Below, piece after piece: positions 7,142 to 15,790 of a stretch of DNA of 64,000 nt. The stretch is from the NCBI GenBank assembly GCA_944391425.1, contig CALXTO010000004.1, positions 1 through 64,000 of the forward strand, written 5' to 3'. How positions within the stretch are numbered: position 1 is the stretch's first letter; the number at the start of each line of letters is the position of its first letter. This DNA is from an uncultured Alphaproteobacteria bacterium (lineage in GTDB: Bacteria; Pseudomonadota; Alphaproteobacteria; RF32; CAG-239). The notes under the pieces are model-generated. The model saw only the letters and a program-made list of their open reading frames with translations. It made no database searches and was not told the DNA's origin. Made by a program: the position numbers and the translations under genes.

Positions 7142-8398
7142 ATGTCCCAATTTAAGTCTCAGTTTTTAAACCTGATGGTTGAACGCGGTTTTTATAACCA
7201 ATGCACCAATGACCAAGGGTTTGACGACTATTTGTACGAGTGCGAAAAAACAGGGACACCGGCCGTAGGTTATCTGGGTTCGGATCCAACCGGCGACAGT
7301 CTGCATGTCGGGCATATCGTTCCTTTGATGATGCTACGCTGGTTTCAAAAATGCGGGCATAAGCCTCTGACTCTGGTTGGCGGCGCGACGGCGCGAATCG
7401 GCGATCCGTCCGGCAAAGACAAGCTGCGCCCGTTTTTGAGCGAAGAAACGCTAGCGCACAACATTGACGGACTGAAAAAATCTTTTGGGAAATTCCTGAA
7501 ATTCGGCAACGGCAAAAATGATGCGGTAATGGTGGACAACTGGGATTGGTTCCAAAACATCAATTATTTGTCTTTCCTGCGCGATATCGGCACTTATTAT
7601 TCGGTAAACCGCATGCTGACAATGGACAGCGTTAAATCGCGCCTGGACCGCGAACAGCCGATGAGTTTTCTAGAATTCAATTATATGCTGTTGCAAGGAT
7701 ATGACTTCTGCGAACTTTACCAGAAATACGGCTGTCGTGCGCAGATTGCCGGTTCCGACCAGTGGGGGAACATTGTTTCCGGCACCGAGCTGGGACGCCG
7801 GAAATATGACGTCGAACTGTTTGGTTTCACCAGCCCGATTATCACGGATGCGGCCGGCAAAAAAATGGGCAAGTCCGAAGGTAACGCCGTTTGGATCAAC
7901 GAAGAAAAGCTCCCTGCTTATGATTACTATCAGTATTTCCGCAATATCGGCGATACGGAAGTCGGCAAATGCCTGCGCATTTATACCGATTTGCCAATGG
8001 ACGAAATCCGTCGTCTGGAAGCGCTGAAAGATCAGGAAATCAACGAAGCGAAAAAGATTCTGGCTTTTGAGGCAACTAAAATCTGCCGCGGCGAAGCCGA
8101 AGCGGAAGCCGCGCGGGAAACGGCCGTCAAGACCTTTGAACAGGGTATTGCCGGCGGCGACCTGCCTAGCATTGAAGTAACATCCGCCGAAGGCCTGGGC
8201 GTGCTGGACGCTTTTTTGCAAATCGGCTTTGTGAGCAGCAAAGGCGAAGCACGGCGGCTAATTAAACAAGGCGGCCTCAAAATCAACGACCAACCGATAA
8301 CGGACGAAAATTACTTTTTACGGGACAGCGACATCATCAACGGACAAATCAAGCTTTCCCAAGGCAAAAAGAAGCACGGGCTGATAAAGCTCAAATAA
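7142..8398 (+). CDS. tyrS: Tyrosyl-tRNA synthetase
   Basis: Charges tRNA-Tyr in the cytoplasm. The 418-residue product has the class I signature HVGH at residues 55-58, the second signature KMGKS near residue 241, and a C-terminal S4 RNA-binding domain (GEARRLIKQGGLKIND, about residues 360-375). The KMGKS form and the length place it with the common bacterial TyrS. AAGGAAAGG lies just before the ATG. It ends in a strong terminator (8406-8430), so it is a single-gene unit. No Tyr-rich leader peptide is seen in its short leader, in contrast to ileS. Confidence 0.97.
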   Translation: MSQFKSQFLNLMVERGFYNQCTNDQGFDDYLYECEKTGTPAVGYLGSDPTGDSLHVGHIVPLMMLRWFQKCGHKPLTLVGGATARIGDPSGKDKLRPFLSEETLAHNIDGLKKSFGKFLKFGNGKNDAVMVDNWDWFQNINYLSFLRDIGTYYSVNRMLTMDSVKSRLDREQPMSFLEFNYMLLQGYDFCELYQKYGCRAQIAGSDQWGNIVSGTELGRRKYDVELFGFTSPIITDAAGKKMGKSEGNAVWINEEKLPAYDYYQYFRNIGDTEVGKCLRIYTDLPMDEIRRLEALKDQEINEAKKILAFEATKICRGEAEAEAARETAVKTFEQGIAGGDLPSIEVTSAEGLGVLDAFLQIGFVSSKGEARRLIKQGGLKINDQPITDENYFLRDSDIINGQIKLSQGKKKHGLIKLK

Positions 8399-8405
8399 TT
8401 TGCAA

Positions 8406-8430
8406 AGCCCTCTGCACGGAGGGCTTTTTT
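8406..8430 (+). terminator. tyrS terminator
   Basis: AGCCCTC (8406-8412) pairs with GAGGGCT (8419-8425), followed by a run of T. Confidence 0.88.
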
Positions 8431-8452
8431 GTGGGAATTTTATTTTTATCCC

Positions 8453-8480
8453 TTGCCGATATTGAAAGCTGTGTTATATT
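8453..8480 (+). promoter_or_regulatory. Candidate promoter of the 75-residue protein gene
   Basis: TTGCCG (8453-8458), 16-base spacer, TATATT (8475-8480), about 30 bases before the next gene. Confidence 0.35.
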
Positions 8481-8511
8481 AAAAGTACTAACTAATTAAA
8501 AACAAATTATC

Positions 8512-8739
8512 ATGGCTAATATTGTTCGCATCAAAATCAAAAGAGTCATCCGGCTTAAAGACTATTTTGTCTGCCAAATCGGTGATGAAGCTTTAGGAAT
8601 GTCTTTTTCCATCAACATTTACAAAACTAACGGTGTTTGTCCCCAAGAAGGGATGGAGCTTATTTTTACGCAACGACCGGAAGGAGGCCCCAATGCTGTC
8701 AGCTTGTGGATGGATCATAAGCATATTGCTGATTTTTGA
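8512..8739 (+). CDS. Small beta-rich protein of unknown function
   Basis: The 75-residue product has alternating strand-like segments (IVRIKIKRVIRL, YFVCQIG, SFSINIYK, GMELIFTQR) and no signal or membrane segment, suggesting a small barrel. It is flanked by its own candidate promoter and a strong terminator. The next gene (8842) has the same size and a similar strand pattern, with a comparable 'P-x-x-G-x-x-L-x-x-x-Q' stretch, so the two may be distant paralogues. No family recognised. Confidence 0.55.
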   Translation: MANIVRIKIKRVIRLKDYFVCQIGDEALGMSFSINIYKTNGVCPQEGMELIFTQRPEGGPNAVSLWMDHKHIADF

Positions 8740-8753
8740 CTTTTAAAGATTTA

Positions 8754-8784
8754 AAAGCTTTACGCCAGGCGTAAAGCTTTTTTT
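8754..8784 (+). terminator. Terminator, 12-bp stem
   Basis: AAAGCTTTACGC (8754-8765) pairs perfectly with GCGTAAAGCTTT (8769-8780), loop CAG, then T run. Confidence 0.9.
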
Positions 8785-8841
8785 GTTGCTTTTGGCGTTT
8801 TATTTGTTATGGTTATGCTGTAACTCTATAACTTATAAATT

Positions 8842-9063
8842 ATGATACGAAACGTAATTATCGAAGAGGTGCTTATCAGCAATTATCTTTACACCTGTCG
8901 CTTTGACAACGGGCAAACGACAATTGAAATCCCCAAAGGGCGCTTTGCTCTCAACAAACTGCCGCGCCCTAAAAGAGGCGATATACTGACCCTTGTCCAA
9001 AAAGACGGAAAAAACAGTATTTTTATAAACGGCAAAGAGTTGAAAAGCACCCAAGACATTTAA
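8842..9063 (+). CDS. Small beta-rich protein of unknown function
   Basis: The 73-residue product starts MIRNVIIEEVLIS and continues with strand-like segments (YLYTCRFDNG, TIEIPKGRF, GDILTLVQ, SIFINGKEL). No signal or membrane segment. It resembles the preceding 75-residue protein in size, strand order and a Pro/Gly turn before the last hairpin (PRPKRGDILTLVQK against CPQEGMELIFTQ). Each gene has its own terminator, which is unusual for adjacent genes in the same direction and suggests separate, well-expressed messages. No family recognised. Confidence 0.55.
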   Translation: MIRNVIIEEVLISNYLYTCRFDNGQTTIEIPKGRFALNKLPRPKRGDILTLVQKDGKNSIFINGKELKSTQDI

Positions 9064-9092
9064 TCCCGGAGAATTCCGGGATTTCCTTTTTT
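9062..9092 (+). terminator. Terminator of the 73-residue protein gene
   Basis: AATCCCGGA (9062-9070) pairs with TCCGGGATT (9075-9083), then a T-rich tail. The stem begins within the stop codon. Confidence 0.85.
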
Positions 9093-9159
9093 AAAGGCTT
9101 GATATTTTAACAAATACTTCTTAAATTTATGATAGTTTGTTAATATATCGGGGAAAGCT

Positions 9160-9612
9160 ATGCAGGATAATCTGCCGGAATTGAGGGATATTCACTTGCC
9201 TGACGGCGTCTCGGTTTTTCCGCCGGCATACGGCTGGTGGGTTATTTTGGCTGTTGTGCTGCTGACGGGGCTGTTGTTGTATGCCGCTGCGATTATCCGT
9301 AAAAAGTCTAAAAAACTTTATGCCTTACATCTTTTGAAAAACATTTACTGTAACAATACCATTCGCTCAGCTGTTGAAATGTCCGCCATTTTAAGGCGTA
9401 TCTGTGTTTACAAATACCCGGATGCCGCGGTTTTGTTCGGCCGCGAATGGTTGGATTTTTTAAATGCACACTGCAAAAGCAAACTGGAAGGCCGCCCGGC
9501 ACAACTGCTTTTAGACGCGCCATATATCCGCCCCGACGCCAAAGGCTACAAAAGCGCCGACGTTATTGAGCTGAGACTGTTCTGTCAGGCCTGGATCGGA
9601 GAAAACCTATGA
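9160..9612 (+). CDS. DUF4381-type membrane protein of the Bat operon
   Basis: The 150-residue product starts with a short periplasmic segment (LPELRDIHLPDGVSVFPPAYGWW), has one membrane segment (about residues 26-47) and a cytoplasmic helical domain. The LPDGVSVFPPAYGWWV pattern is typical of the DUF4381 proteins found in MoxR/Bat operons. It is the first gene of an operon: its stop overlaps the next start by 4 bases. Operons of this type usually begin with a MoxR AAA ATPase and a DUF58 protein; neither is adjacent here, where two unrelated small genes lie upstream. Role inferred: part of a membrane chaperone or stress-tolerance complex. Confidence 0.75.
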   Translation: MQDNLPELRDIHLPDGVSVFPPAYGWWVILAVVLLTGLLLYAAAIIRKKSKKLYALHLLKNIYCNNTIRSAVEMSAILRRICVYKYPDAAVLFGREWLDFLNAHCKSKLEGRPAQLLLDAPYIRPDAKGYKSADVIELRLFCQAWIGENL

Positions 9613-10607
9613 ATCACTTCGCCTGCCCTTATGCTTTTTTACTGCTGGCAATGCCTTTTGCGTTGCGTTACCTGTTGCCTCCGGTCAAAGGTCTGCACGG
9701 CGATGCACTCAAAATCCCTTTTATCGGCGATTTGGAAAAAATTTCCATTAAATCCGGCGGAATCTGGAATATGGGCAGTGCGGCCGCGGGAAACGGTTTT
9801 TCAAAATTTTTCTGGTTTTTGTTTGCCGTATGGACGCTGCTGGTCATTGCCGCCGCCCGCCCGCAGCAAATAGGCGAACCGATACGCCTCAAAAATGAAA
9901 GCCGTGACATTATGTTGGTTTTGGATATATCCACTTCAATGCTGCAGCCGGATTTTGCCATCAACGGACAGCGAATCGACCGACTGACCGCCGTCAAAAA
10001 AACGGCAGCAGATTTCATACGCAAACGCGCCAATGACCGTGTCGGGCTGATTTTATTCGGTACCAGGGCATATTTACAATCTCCGCTGACTTTTGACAAA
10101 CAATCGGTTGAGGAAATCCTGTGGTCGATGCAGGCCGGCATGGCCGGAGATTCCACCAGTATCGGCGACGCTCTCGGGCTGGCGCTCAAAAACCTCAAAG
10201 ATAACGAAGACACGAAAAACAAAGTTATTATCCTTTTGACTGACGGCGAAAACAACGACGGCAGCCTTTCTTTGGCGCAGGCAATCAAACTGGCGCGCGA
10301 CGAAGGCATTAAGACCTATACCATCGGCGTCGGCAGCCGGGATGTTTTCTTTGGCATGCTTATCGGACAAATGCGCGGTGTTGACGAAAAAGGACTGTCT
10401 GAGCTGGCTGCGGTAACCAGCGGCGAATATTTCCGCGCCGAAAATACGGCTGCCCTGCAGCAGATTTACAATGCCATAGACCAGCTGGAAGCGGATATCC
10501 ACGATGACCGTTTTATCCGTGAAACGAAGGAATTATACTATATTCCCCTTGTGGCGGCAATTTTGCTTGGTATGGCTTTGGCCGTCGTTTTGAGGAGGAT
10601 AAACTGA
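9609..10607 (+). CDS. BatA-like VWA-domain membrane protein
   Basis: The 332-residue product has two N-terminal membrane segments (about 3-19 and 60-80), a von Willebrand A domain (about 95-290) and a C-terminal membrane segment (about 311-328). The metal site motif DxSxS is intact as DISTS at residues 106-110, and LLTDGENNDG and IGVGSRD are further VWA landmarks. BatA/BatB proteins act in the inner membrane with the VWA domain on the periplasmic side and are linked to aerotolerance and envelope stress. The gene overlaps its neighbours on both sides by 1-4 bases, so the operon is tightly coupled. Confidence 0.88.
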   Translation: MNHFACPYAFLLLAMPFALRYLLPPVKGLHGDALKIPFIGDLEKISIKSGGIWNMGSAAAGNGFSKFFWFLFAVWTLLVIAAARPQQIGEPIRLKNESRDIMLVLDISTSMLQPDFAINGQRIDRLTAVKKTAADFIRKRANDRVGLILFGTRAYLQSPLTFDKQSVEEILWSMQAGMAGDSTSIGDALGLALKNLKDNEDTKNKVIILLTDGENNDGSLSLAQAIKLARDEGIKTYTIGVGSRDVFFGMLIGQMRGVDEKGLSELAAVTSGEYFRAENTAALQQIYNAIDQLEADIHDDRFIRETKELYYIPLVAAILLGMALAVVLRRIN

Positions 10608-12316
10608 TGGCAGAATTTTGGAATGCTTTTCATTTTTTACGGCCGTGGTGGCTGTTGCTTCTGTTTATACCCGTTGTTTTTTATCTGCGTTATTTCAGGG
10701 GACGCCGTAACCAATCTTCCTGGGAAAAAGTTTGCGACAAACGTCTGCTCGGCTACCTTTTGATTCGCGGTTCATCCTCCCAGCGCAAGGTTTTGGCCTG
10801 GACGGCTCTGATCGGAATATGCACTGCCATTGCCGCGGCAGCCGGCCCCAGTTGGGAAAAAATCGAGATTCCGAGCCTGGAAGCTGAAAATCCGGTGATG
10901 ATTTTGCTGAATATGTCTTCGGACATGAAAGAAACAGATCTAAAACCCTCCCGCCTGGAACGAGCTAAATATAAAATTACCGATTTGCTCAAAATGCTCC
11001 AAGGTGCTCAGGCCGGTCTGGAAGTTTACAGCCGCGAACCGTTTGTAATTTCTCCGCTGACCGATGATACGCAAATTTTGGAAAACCTGCTGGGAGCGGT
11101 TGACTTCAATATTATGCCCGTTAACGGCGACCGACTTGACCGGGCGTTGGCATTGGCCGTGGAAAAATTTGTCAATGCTGCCTACCAGCGGGGCGAAATC
11201 ATTATTTTTGCTCCGGATGCCGGACAACGTTTTGACCTGGCACTGGAGGAAGCCAAAAAAGCTCGGAACAAAGGTTTTAAAGTCAACGTCATTGCCACGA
11301 CTGCCGCACCGGTCGAAAAATTGCAGATGATTGCCGATGTCGGCGGCGGCCGATACAGCAACCTGCAAACCGGAGATAATGACATCAAACCCTTGGCCGC
11401 TCAGGCTGTCTCTTCTTCCGATGATCTTAAAGAAGGCAAGAACTGGCAGTCAATTTGGCTGGATTACGGATATTACCTGTTAATTATTCCGCTGCTTTGT
11501 TGTTTATACTTCTTTCGAAAAGGCATTTTGGTTATTGTTTTTGTTGCGGCAGCACAACCGGCCAACGCGGGCTTTTTTCTGAACAATAACCAAGAAGGAT
11601 TGAAAGCGTTTGAAGCCGGAGATTATCAGCGAGCGGAAGAACGTTTTGATGACCCGCGCTGGAAAGCCTCGTCTCTTTACAGAATGGGGGATTATGACAA
11701 GGCTTTTGCGGAATTTTCCCGGCAAAACGACCTTACCGCACTATATAATCAGGGAAATGCTCTGGCTAAAAGCGGAAAATTTGAGGAAGCAATTAAGAAA
11801 TATGAAGAGGTTCTGCAAGCTGAACCGAACCATGAAGATGCCCGGTTTAATCTGGAATATTTAAAACGACAGCAGCAACAAAAACAGCAAGAGCAGAATC
11901 AGCCGCAAGAACAGGAGAAAAACCAACCTCAAGATCAAAACCAATCCAACCGGCAGCAGCCGTCTCCAGAAAAAGAACAGCAGGATGAAAGCAACCCTTC
12001 TTCTCCTGATCAGCAAGAACAACAAAAACAAAATGAGCAGGCTCAGGGAAACAATCCGGATGGTAACGAAAACCAACAAACCCGAGAACAAAACCAGTCT
12101 GCGACACCGCAAACGACGGCAACCGGGTCACAGGAAAATGAACAACAGGAAAATCCTTCCGGCGGCGGGTTGCAAACGGAAGGCGAAGAGCCTAAATATG
12201 ATGAAAAGGTTCAGGCTCGCGCTCAACAGTACCGGGAAATTCCCGAAGATCCCGGCGGTCTACTCAGAGCCTTTATTTATCAGGAATATCAGCGTAACCG
12301 TTATAATGAAAAATAG
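10607..12316 (+). CDS. BatB-BatC fusion: VWA domain plus TPR and Gln-rich tail
   Basis: The 569-residue protein joins what are often two genes. Residues 1-315 resemble BatB: membrane segments near 13-27, 60-80 and 288-320 and a VWA domain between. The metal-binding motif is degenerate: NMSSD at 102-106 replaces DxSxS, so the first Asp is Asn. From about residue 325 a second part resembles BatC: TPR-like helices (AFEAGDYQRAEERFDD, YNQGNALAKSGKFEEAIKKY) and then a long disordered region rich in Gln, Asn and Glu (about 418-520). It starts one base before the end of batA. Metal binding by this subunit is doubtful, that of BatA is not. Confidence 0.85.
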   Translation: MAEFWNAFHFLRPWWLLLLFIPVVFYLRYFRGRRNQSSWEKVCDKRLLGYLLIRGSSSQRKVLAWTALIGICTAIAAAAGPSWEKIEIPSLEAENPVMILLNMSSDMKETDLKPSRLERAKYKITDLLKMLQGAQAGLEVYSREPFVISPLTDDTQILENLLGAVDFNIMPVNGDRLDRALALAVEKFVNAAYQRGEIIIFAPDAGQRFDLALEEAKKARNKGFKVNVIATTAAPVEKLQMIADVGGGRYSNLQTGDNDIKPLAAQAVSSSDDLKEGKNWQSIWLDYGYYLLIIPLLCCLYFFRKGILVIVFVAAAQPANAGFFLNNNQEGLKAFEAGDYQRAEERFDDPRWKASSLYRMGDYDKAFAEFSRQNDLTALYNQGNALAKSGKFEEAIKKYEEVLQAEPNHEDARFNLEYLKRQQQQKQQEQNQPQEQEKNQPQDQNQSNRQQPSPEKEQQDESNPSSPDQQEQQKQNEQAQGNNPDGNENQQTREQNQSATPQTTATGSQENEQQENPSGGGLQTEGEEPKYDEKVQARAQQYREIPEDPGGLLRAFIYQEYQRNRYNEK

Positions 12317-12325
12317 GTGTTTGAA

Positions 12326-14062
12326 ATGAAAAGATTTTTATTTGTCTTATTGGCTTTTTGTTTGTCTGTTTCCACGGTTTCGGCCCAAACTTTTCAGGCT
12401 AAGGTCAACCGTGCAGAACTGCCGGAAGGCGAAACCTTTCTGCTGACGCTGGAACTGGAAGGTGCAGCCGTTAACGACGCGCCGGATTTGAGCGCCCTGA
12501 ACAAAGACTTCACCACTTATTCCGTTTCCAATGCCTATCGTACCAATATCATCAACGGGCAAATGAGCCAGTCGCGGCAATGGAATTTGGTCCTGATGCC
12601 GAATAAGACCGGAAAACTGACAATTCCCGCCATTTCCCTCGGTCAATATCGCAGCAATCCCGTTGAGATTACCGTTGCCAAAGATGGAGAATCCCTGTCG
12701 CCTCAGACGCAGGGACAAAACGGCGCCCAGCCCCGTTTTAAAATCAACGGGCGGGTGGATAACAAAACGCCTTACGTCCAACAGCAAATTAATTATACGC
12801 TGACACTTTTGGACACTGGTGGTTTGCAAGGAGAAGAACCTGTTTTTCTGACGGACAATGACAACGACTGGATTATCAAAAGCCTGGGGGCGCCGAATGT
12901 CGACAGCAAGGTCATCAACGGACGCAGTATCCGCGAAATCAAGTTCCAATATGCTCTGTTTCCGCAAAAAAGCGGAAAGCTTGAAATTCCGGCCGTTCGT
13001 TTTAATGGTTATTACCTGACCAAAGACAGCCGACAGGATCCGTTCGGACGTTTTTTCAACGATGATATTTTTATTTCCGGTTTTGGCATGACAGACGTTT
13101 TTGCCACCAAAAATCCGGTTGTTCTGAAAACAGAACCGATTGAAATTGAAGTCCGGCCGGCAGTTGAAATACCGGGTTCGTGGTGGCTGCCGGCGGAATC
13201 TGTCAAGTTGTACGCGGAATTTGAGCCGGCAAATCCCTCTTTTAAAAGTGGCGAAGCCGTCAGCAGGCATATTTATCTGCAGGCTGAAGGCGTTATCGAC
13301 AGTCAGCTTCCTGAAATTAACCTTGCTCCGGCCAGCGGGTTAAAACAATATCCTGAAAAACCGCAGACACAAATGAGCGTCGAAAATGGCAAAATCGTAT
13401 CTTTGGAAAAGATCACCAATGTTTATATTCCGCAAAATGCCGGAAAATTTATACTTCCGGCAGTCAGCGTTCCATGGTTCAATACGCGGAGCGGCAAGGT
13501 TGAAACAGCCTCATTGCCGCCGTTGGAAATCAACGTTCTTGAAAATACCGCCCTGCCGCAGCAGGAAATCCCCGTTCCGGCTGTTTCAAACGCCGAGCCT
13601 GCCCGGGTTTTGCCGGCAGGAAGCAATGAACCGGCACCGTATGCCCTTGAAAAAATTGACAATACGGATGTTTATCTGTTGCTGGCAGTTGCTTTTGTTT
13701 TGGGTATTTTACTAAGCTGGGCGGTCATGAAGTTCATGAGTATTTCCCCCAAAAACAAAATTAGCAAAAAAGATATTATCCGTAATGCCCGAAACAAAGA
13801 CTTAAAAGCGCTGAGGGATAATATTCTGGAATGGGCACGCCAGACTTTCGGAGACGAAAATATCCATAACCTCGGAGAAGTTGCCGACCGAACCGGAAGC
13901 AAGGCTTTCAGCTGTGAGCTTGACAAGCTGACCGAAGTTCTCTATGCTCAAAACGGTCAAGATTGGGATGCCGCTTCCTTTATCAAAGCCTTTGAAAAAG
14001 TTTATGGCAAAAAATACCGGAGAACCAATGAAGATGCCCCCCTGCCCAAACTCTACAAATAG
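12326..14062 (+). CDS. BatD-like envelope protein
   Basis: The 578-residue product has a signal peptide (MKRFLFVLLAFCLSVSTVSA, cleavage before Gln), a long periplasmic beta-rich region with oxygen-tolerance (BatD) repeats (for example GKLTIPAISLGQYRSNP and SGKLEIPAVRFNGY), a membrane segment at about 449-470 and a cytoplasmic tail of about 100 residues. The in-frame GTG at 12317 was rejected in favour of the ATG at 12326, which gives a clean signal peptide. It closes the Bat operon and overlaps the next start by 35 bases. BatD proteins are thought to form a complex with BatA and BatB at the inner membrane. Confidence 0.85.
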   Translation: MKRFLFVLLAFCLSVSTVSAQTFQAKVNRAELPEGETFLLTLELEGAAVNDAPDLSALNKDFTTYSVSNAYRTNIINGQMSQSRQWNLVLMPNKTGKLTIPAISLGQYRSNPVEITVAKDGESLSPQTQGQNGAQPRFKINGRVDNKTPYVQQQINYTLTLLDTGGLQGEEPVFLTDNDNDWIIKSLGAPNVDSKVINGRSIREIKFQYALFPQKSGKLEIPAVRFNGYYLTKDSRQDPFGRFFNDDIFISGFGMTDVFATKNPVVLKTEPIEIEVRPAVEIPGSWWLPAESVKLYAEFEPANPSFKSGEAVSRHIYLQAEGVIDSQLPEINLAPASGLKQYPEKPQTQMSVENGKIVSLEKITNVYIPQNAGKFILPAVSVPWFNTRSGKVETASLPPLEINVLENTALPQQEIPVPAVSNAEPARVLPAGSNEPAPYALEKIDNTDVYLLLAVAFVLGILLSWAVMKFMSISPKNKISKKDIIRNARNKDLKALRDNILEWARQTFGDENIHNLGEVADRTGSKAFSCELDKLTEVLYAQNGQDWDAASFIKAFEKVYGKKYRRTNEDAPLPKLYK

Positions 14063-14885
14063 CGAAACGCTTTATTTATCCGAAACAACCTATCCCGGAG
14101 ACAGTACAAAAAGCTATTATATTGAAGCAAAAGACATCAACAGGGTTTTACAGGAAGGGAAGCTTCCGTTAATCCGGCTGAACGAGACCTGCGCCGGACC
14201 GAAAATTGCAATTATCCTCGCTCAGGAAAAGCACCCCGACCGTACGGAAAAAGATTACAGCATCCACCCTTATTATGTTGATGCGGTTATTGGAGCCGGC
14301 GGTTGTCCTGTGTTTTTCGGATATGATCAAACAAAGCAGCAGCTTGATGTTATCAAACCAGACGGTATTTTACTGATTGGCGGTTGTTTTGTTTCTCCGG
14401 GTACATGGTATACGGAACCGACCGGAGAAAAAGCAGACAAACGTGGCAAAGCTTATCTGGAGGCAATCGAATATGCCCACAGGCACCGTTTGCCGACTTT
14501 AGGAATTTGTGCAGGAATGCAGATGCTTGCGGGCACCGCCGGCGCCAAGATGTTTTCTAAAATCGAAAATCATAAAAAAGGTGGTGAAAATATTGCTCAT
14601 AAAGTTCATATTCTTTCCGGTTCCCTGCTGCACGGCATTATTAAACAGGAGACGATTGAAACCAACTCCGCCCACAGCGAAGCCGTCAATCCCGAGCAGC
14701 CCGGAAAATGCCTGATTACGGCCAGATCCGAGGACGGAATCGTTGAAGCCGTTGAATTGAAGGAGCCATGGAGCAAATTCGTTTTGGGCGTGCAGTGGCA
14801 TCCGGAATTTTTCTGCAAAAAAGGCGATCTGCCGTCGCTGAGTATCTTTAAATCTTTTGTTGAGGCTGCACAAAGTGATAAGTGA
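14028..14885 (+). CDS. Class I glutamine amidotransferase-like hydrolase, peptidase C26 family
   Basis: The 285-residue product has the nucleophile elbow LGICAGMQ and the catalytic His-Glu in GVQWHPEFF, which place it in the gamma-glutamyl hydrolase / gamma-glutamyl-GABA hydrolase (PuuD-like) family. These enzymes cut gamma-glutamyl bonds in the cytoplasm. The start at 14028 has GGAG 6 bases upstream; an earlier in-frame ATG at 13944 would overlap batD more deeply and was rejected. It overlaps batD by 35 bases and the VanX-like gene by 11. Coupling with a wall-peptide hydrolase suggests a role on gamma-D-glutamyl peptides of murein rather than polyamine breakdown, but this is inference. Confidence 0.85.
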   Translation: MKMPPCPNSTNSETLYLSETTYPGDSTKSYYIEAKDINRVLQEGKLPLIRLNETCAGPKIAIILAQEKHPDRTEKDYSIHPYYVDAVIGAGGCPVFFGYDQTKQQLDVIKPDGILLIGGCFVSPGTWYTEPTGEKADKRGKAYLEAIEYAHRHRLPTLGICAGMQMLAGTAGAKMFSKIENHKKGGENIAHKVHILSGSLLHGIIKQETIETNSAHSEAVNPEQPGKCLITARSEDGIVEAVELKEPWSKFVLGVQWHPEFFCKKGDLPSLSIFKSFVEAAQSDK

Positions 14886-15486
14886 ACAACTTGTTGAAAT
14901 TACCGATCCCCATTTCATTATTGAATTAATGTATGCCGGAACGTCCCATAATATGACCGGCTGTCCGGTTTACACTGAAATGGGGTTGGGAAACCATGCT
15001 TATGTTCATAAGGATTTGTGGGAAAAGTTGCAAAAACTCATTCCCTGGTTGGAAGAGCATCATATGAAACTGAAAATTTTTGATGCTTACCGTCCGCCGT
15101 CTGCTCACGTCAGGCTCAAAGAAGTTATCCCTCAGCCCGGATTTTTTGCCATTATGCCGGAAACCTCCCCGCATTGCCGGGGAACGGCCGTTGACGTTGC
15201 GCTGACGGATGAAAACGGCCGGGAATTTTCTTATCCGACTCCGGTTGATGCGTATGACCCGTTTTATGCCGCGGAAGTTCAGGCCGGCAGATGCAAAGGC
15301 TTTTTTGAATATTTGAAAAAAGCCCGGCACGACTATCAAAATGCCGATGAAACGGAAAGTATCCGCAATCGCGATACCCTGCGTGAATTAATGGAAAGCA
15401 TCGGACTTGAAGCTCTGGCTCACGAATGGTGGCATTATGAGCTGCCGCGGGGAAGAACCGGCAAATATCCCATGCTTCGTTATTAA
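14875..15486 (+). CDS. D-alanyl-D-alanine dipeptidase (VanX/DdpX-like)
   Basis: The 203-residue zinc peptidase has the family motifs SPHCRGTAVDV (SxHxxGxAxD, metal His and Asp), DAYRPPSAH (Arg that stabilises the transition state) and EWWHYEL (catalytic Glu and metal His). It hydrolyses free D-Ala-D-Ala. GTG at 14875 was chosen: GAGG lies 9 bases upstream and it overlaps the previous stop, giving coupling; the track frame begins earlier with TTG at 14857. No signal peptide, so it acts in the cytoplasm, likely in use of wall peptides as a nutrient. No vanHA-type genes are near, so glycopeptide resistance is not implied. Confidence 0.9.
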   Translation: MISEQLVEITDPHFIIELMYAGTSHNMTGCPVYTEMGLGNHAYVHKDLWEKLQKLIPWLEEHHMKLKIFDAYRPPSAHVRLKEVIPQPGFFAIMPETSPHCRGTAVDVALTDENGREFSYPTPVDAYDPFYAAEVQAGRCKGFFEYLKKARHDYQNADETESIRNRDTLRELMESIGLEALAHEWWHYELPRGRTGKYPMLRY

Positions 15487-15499
15487 AAAGCCAATCCCG

Positions 15500-15655
15500 T
15501 CAGAAGATTAGTCCTTTTGTTTTTTGCAATTTTGTCAGTATAAGCTGATACTGCAGTTTCTGATTGCCGTTAGCAATATAAGTTTCCGTATTTGCATGAC
15601 GGACATCCTCATAAATAATTGTTTTGAAAGCGGCTCTTACAGCCTGCCCCTTCTT
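15500..15655 (-). other. Intergenic region with a possible gene remnant
   Basis: The 304-base gap between the VanX-like gene and secB holds a terminator (15731-15763) and, on the minus strand, a 51-codon open stretch ending at TGA 15502-15500. It reads like protein (for example YEDVRHANTETYIANG, then KLQYQLILTKLQ) but has no usable start and a TAA just upstream. It may be the C-terminal remnant of a lost gene. I see no RNA gene here. Low confidence. Confidence 0.2.
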
Positions 15656-15730
15656 TTAATTTAGCTTAATAAAAGTTCTGTGTTAATAAAAGATTAGGTA
15701 AATTGGACGGATTACATACTATATAATCAA

Positions 15731-15763
15731 AAAAACGGGCTTTTAAATAAGCCCGTTTTTTTT
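15731..15763 (-). terminator. Bidirectional terminator after secB
   Basis: AAAAACGGGC (15731-15740) pairs with GCCCGTTTTT (15751-15760); T runs on both strands let it serve secB (minus) and the convergent operon. Confidence 0.88.
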
Positions 15764-15790
15764 GCTAGCAGAGGAATTTATCGTTAGTTT

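Noticed and set aside
14875-15486. Vancomycin resistance locus
   Set aside because: Only a VanX-like dipeptidase is present; no ligase, dehydrogenase or sensor/regulator pair is nearby, and the organism is Gram-negative.
15697-15729. Promoter before the terminator at 15731
   Set aside because: A TATAAT is present but the spacing to the nearest TTGGAC is too short, and the transcript would end within a few bases.
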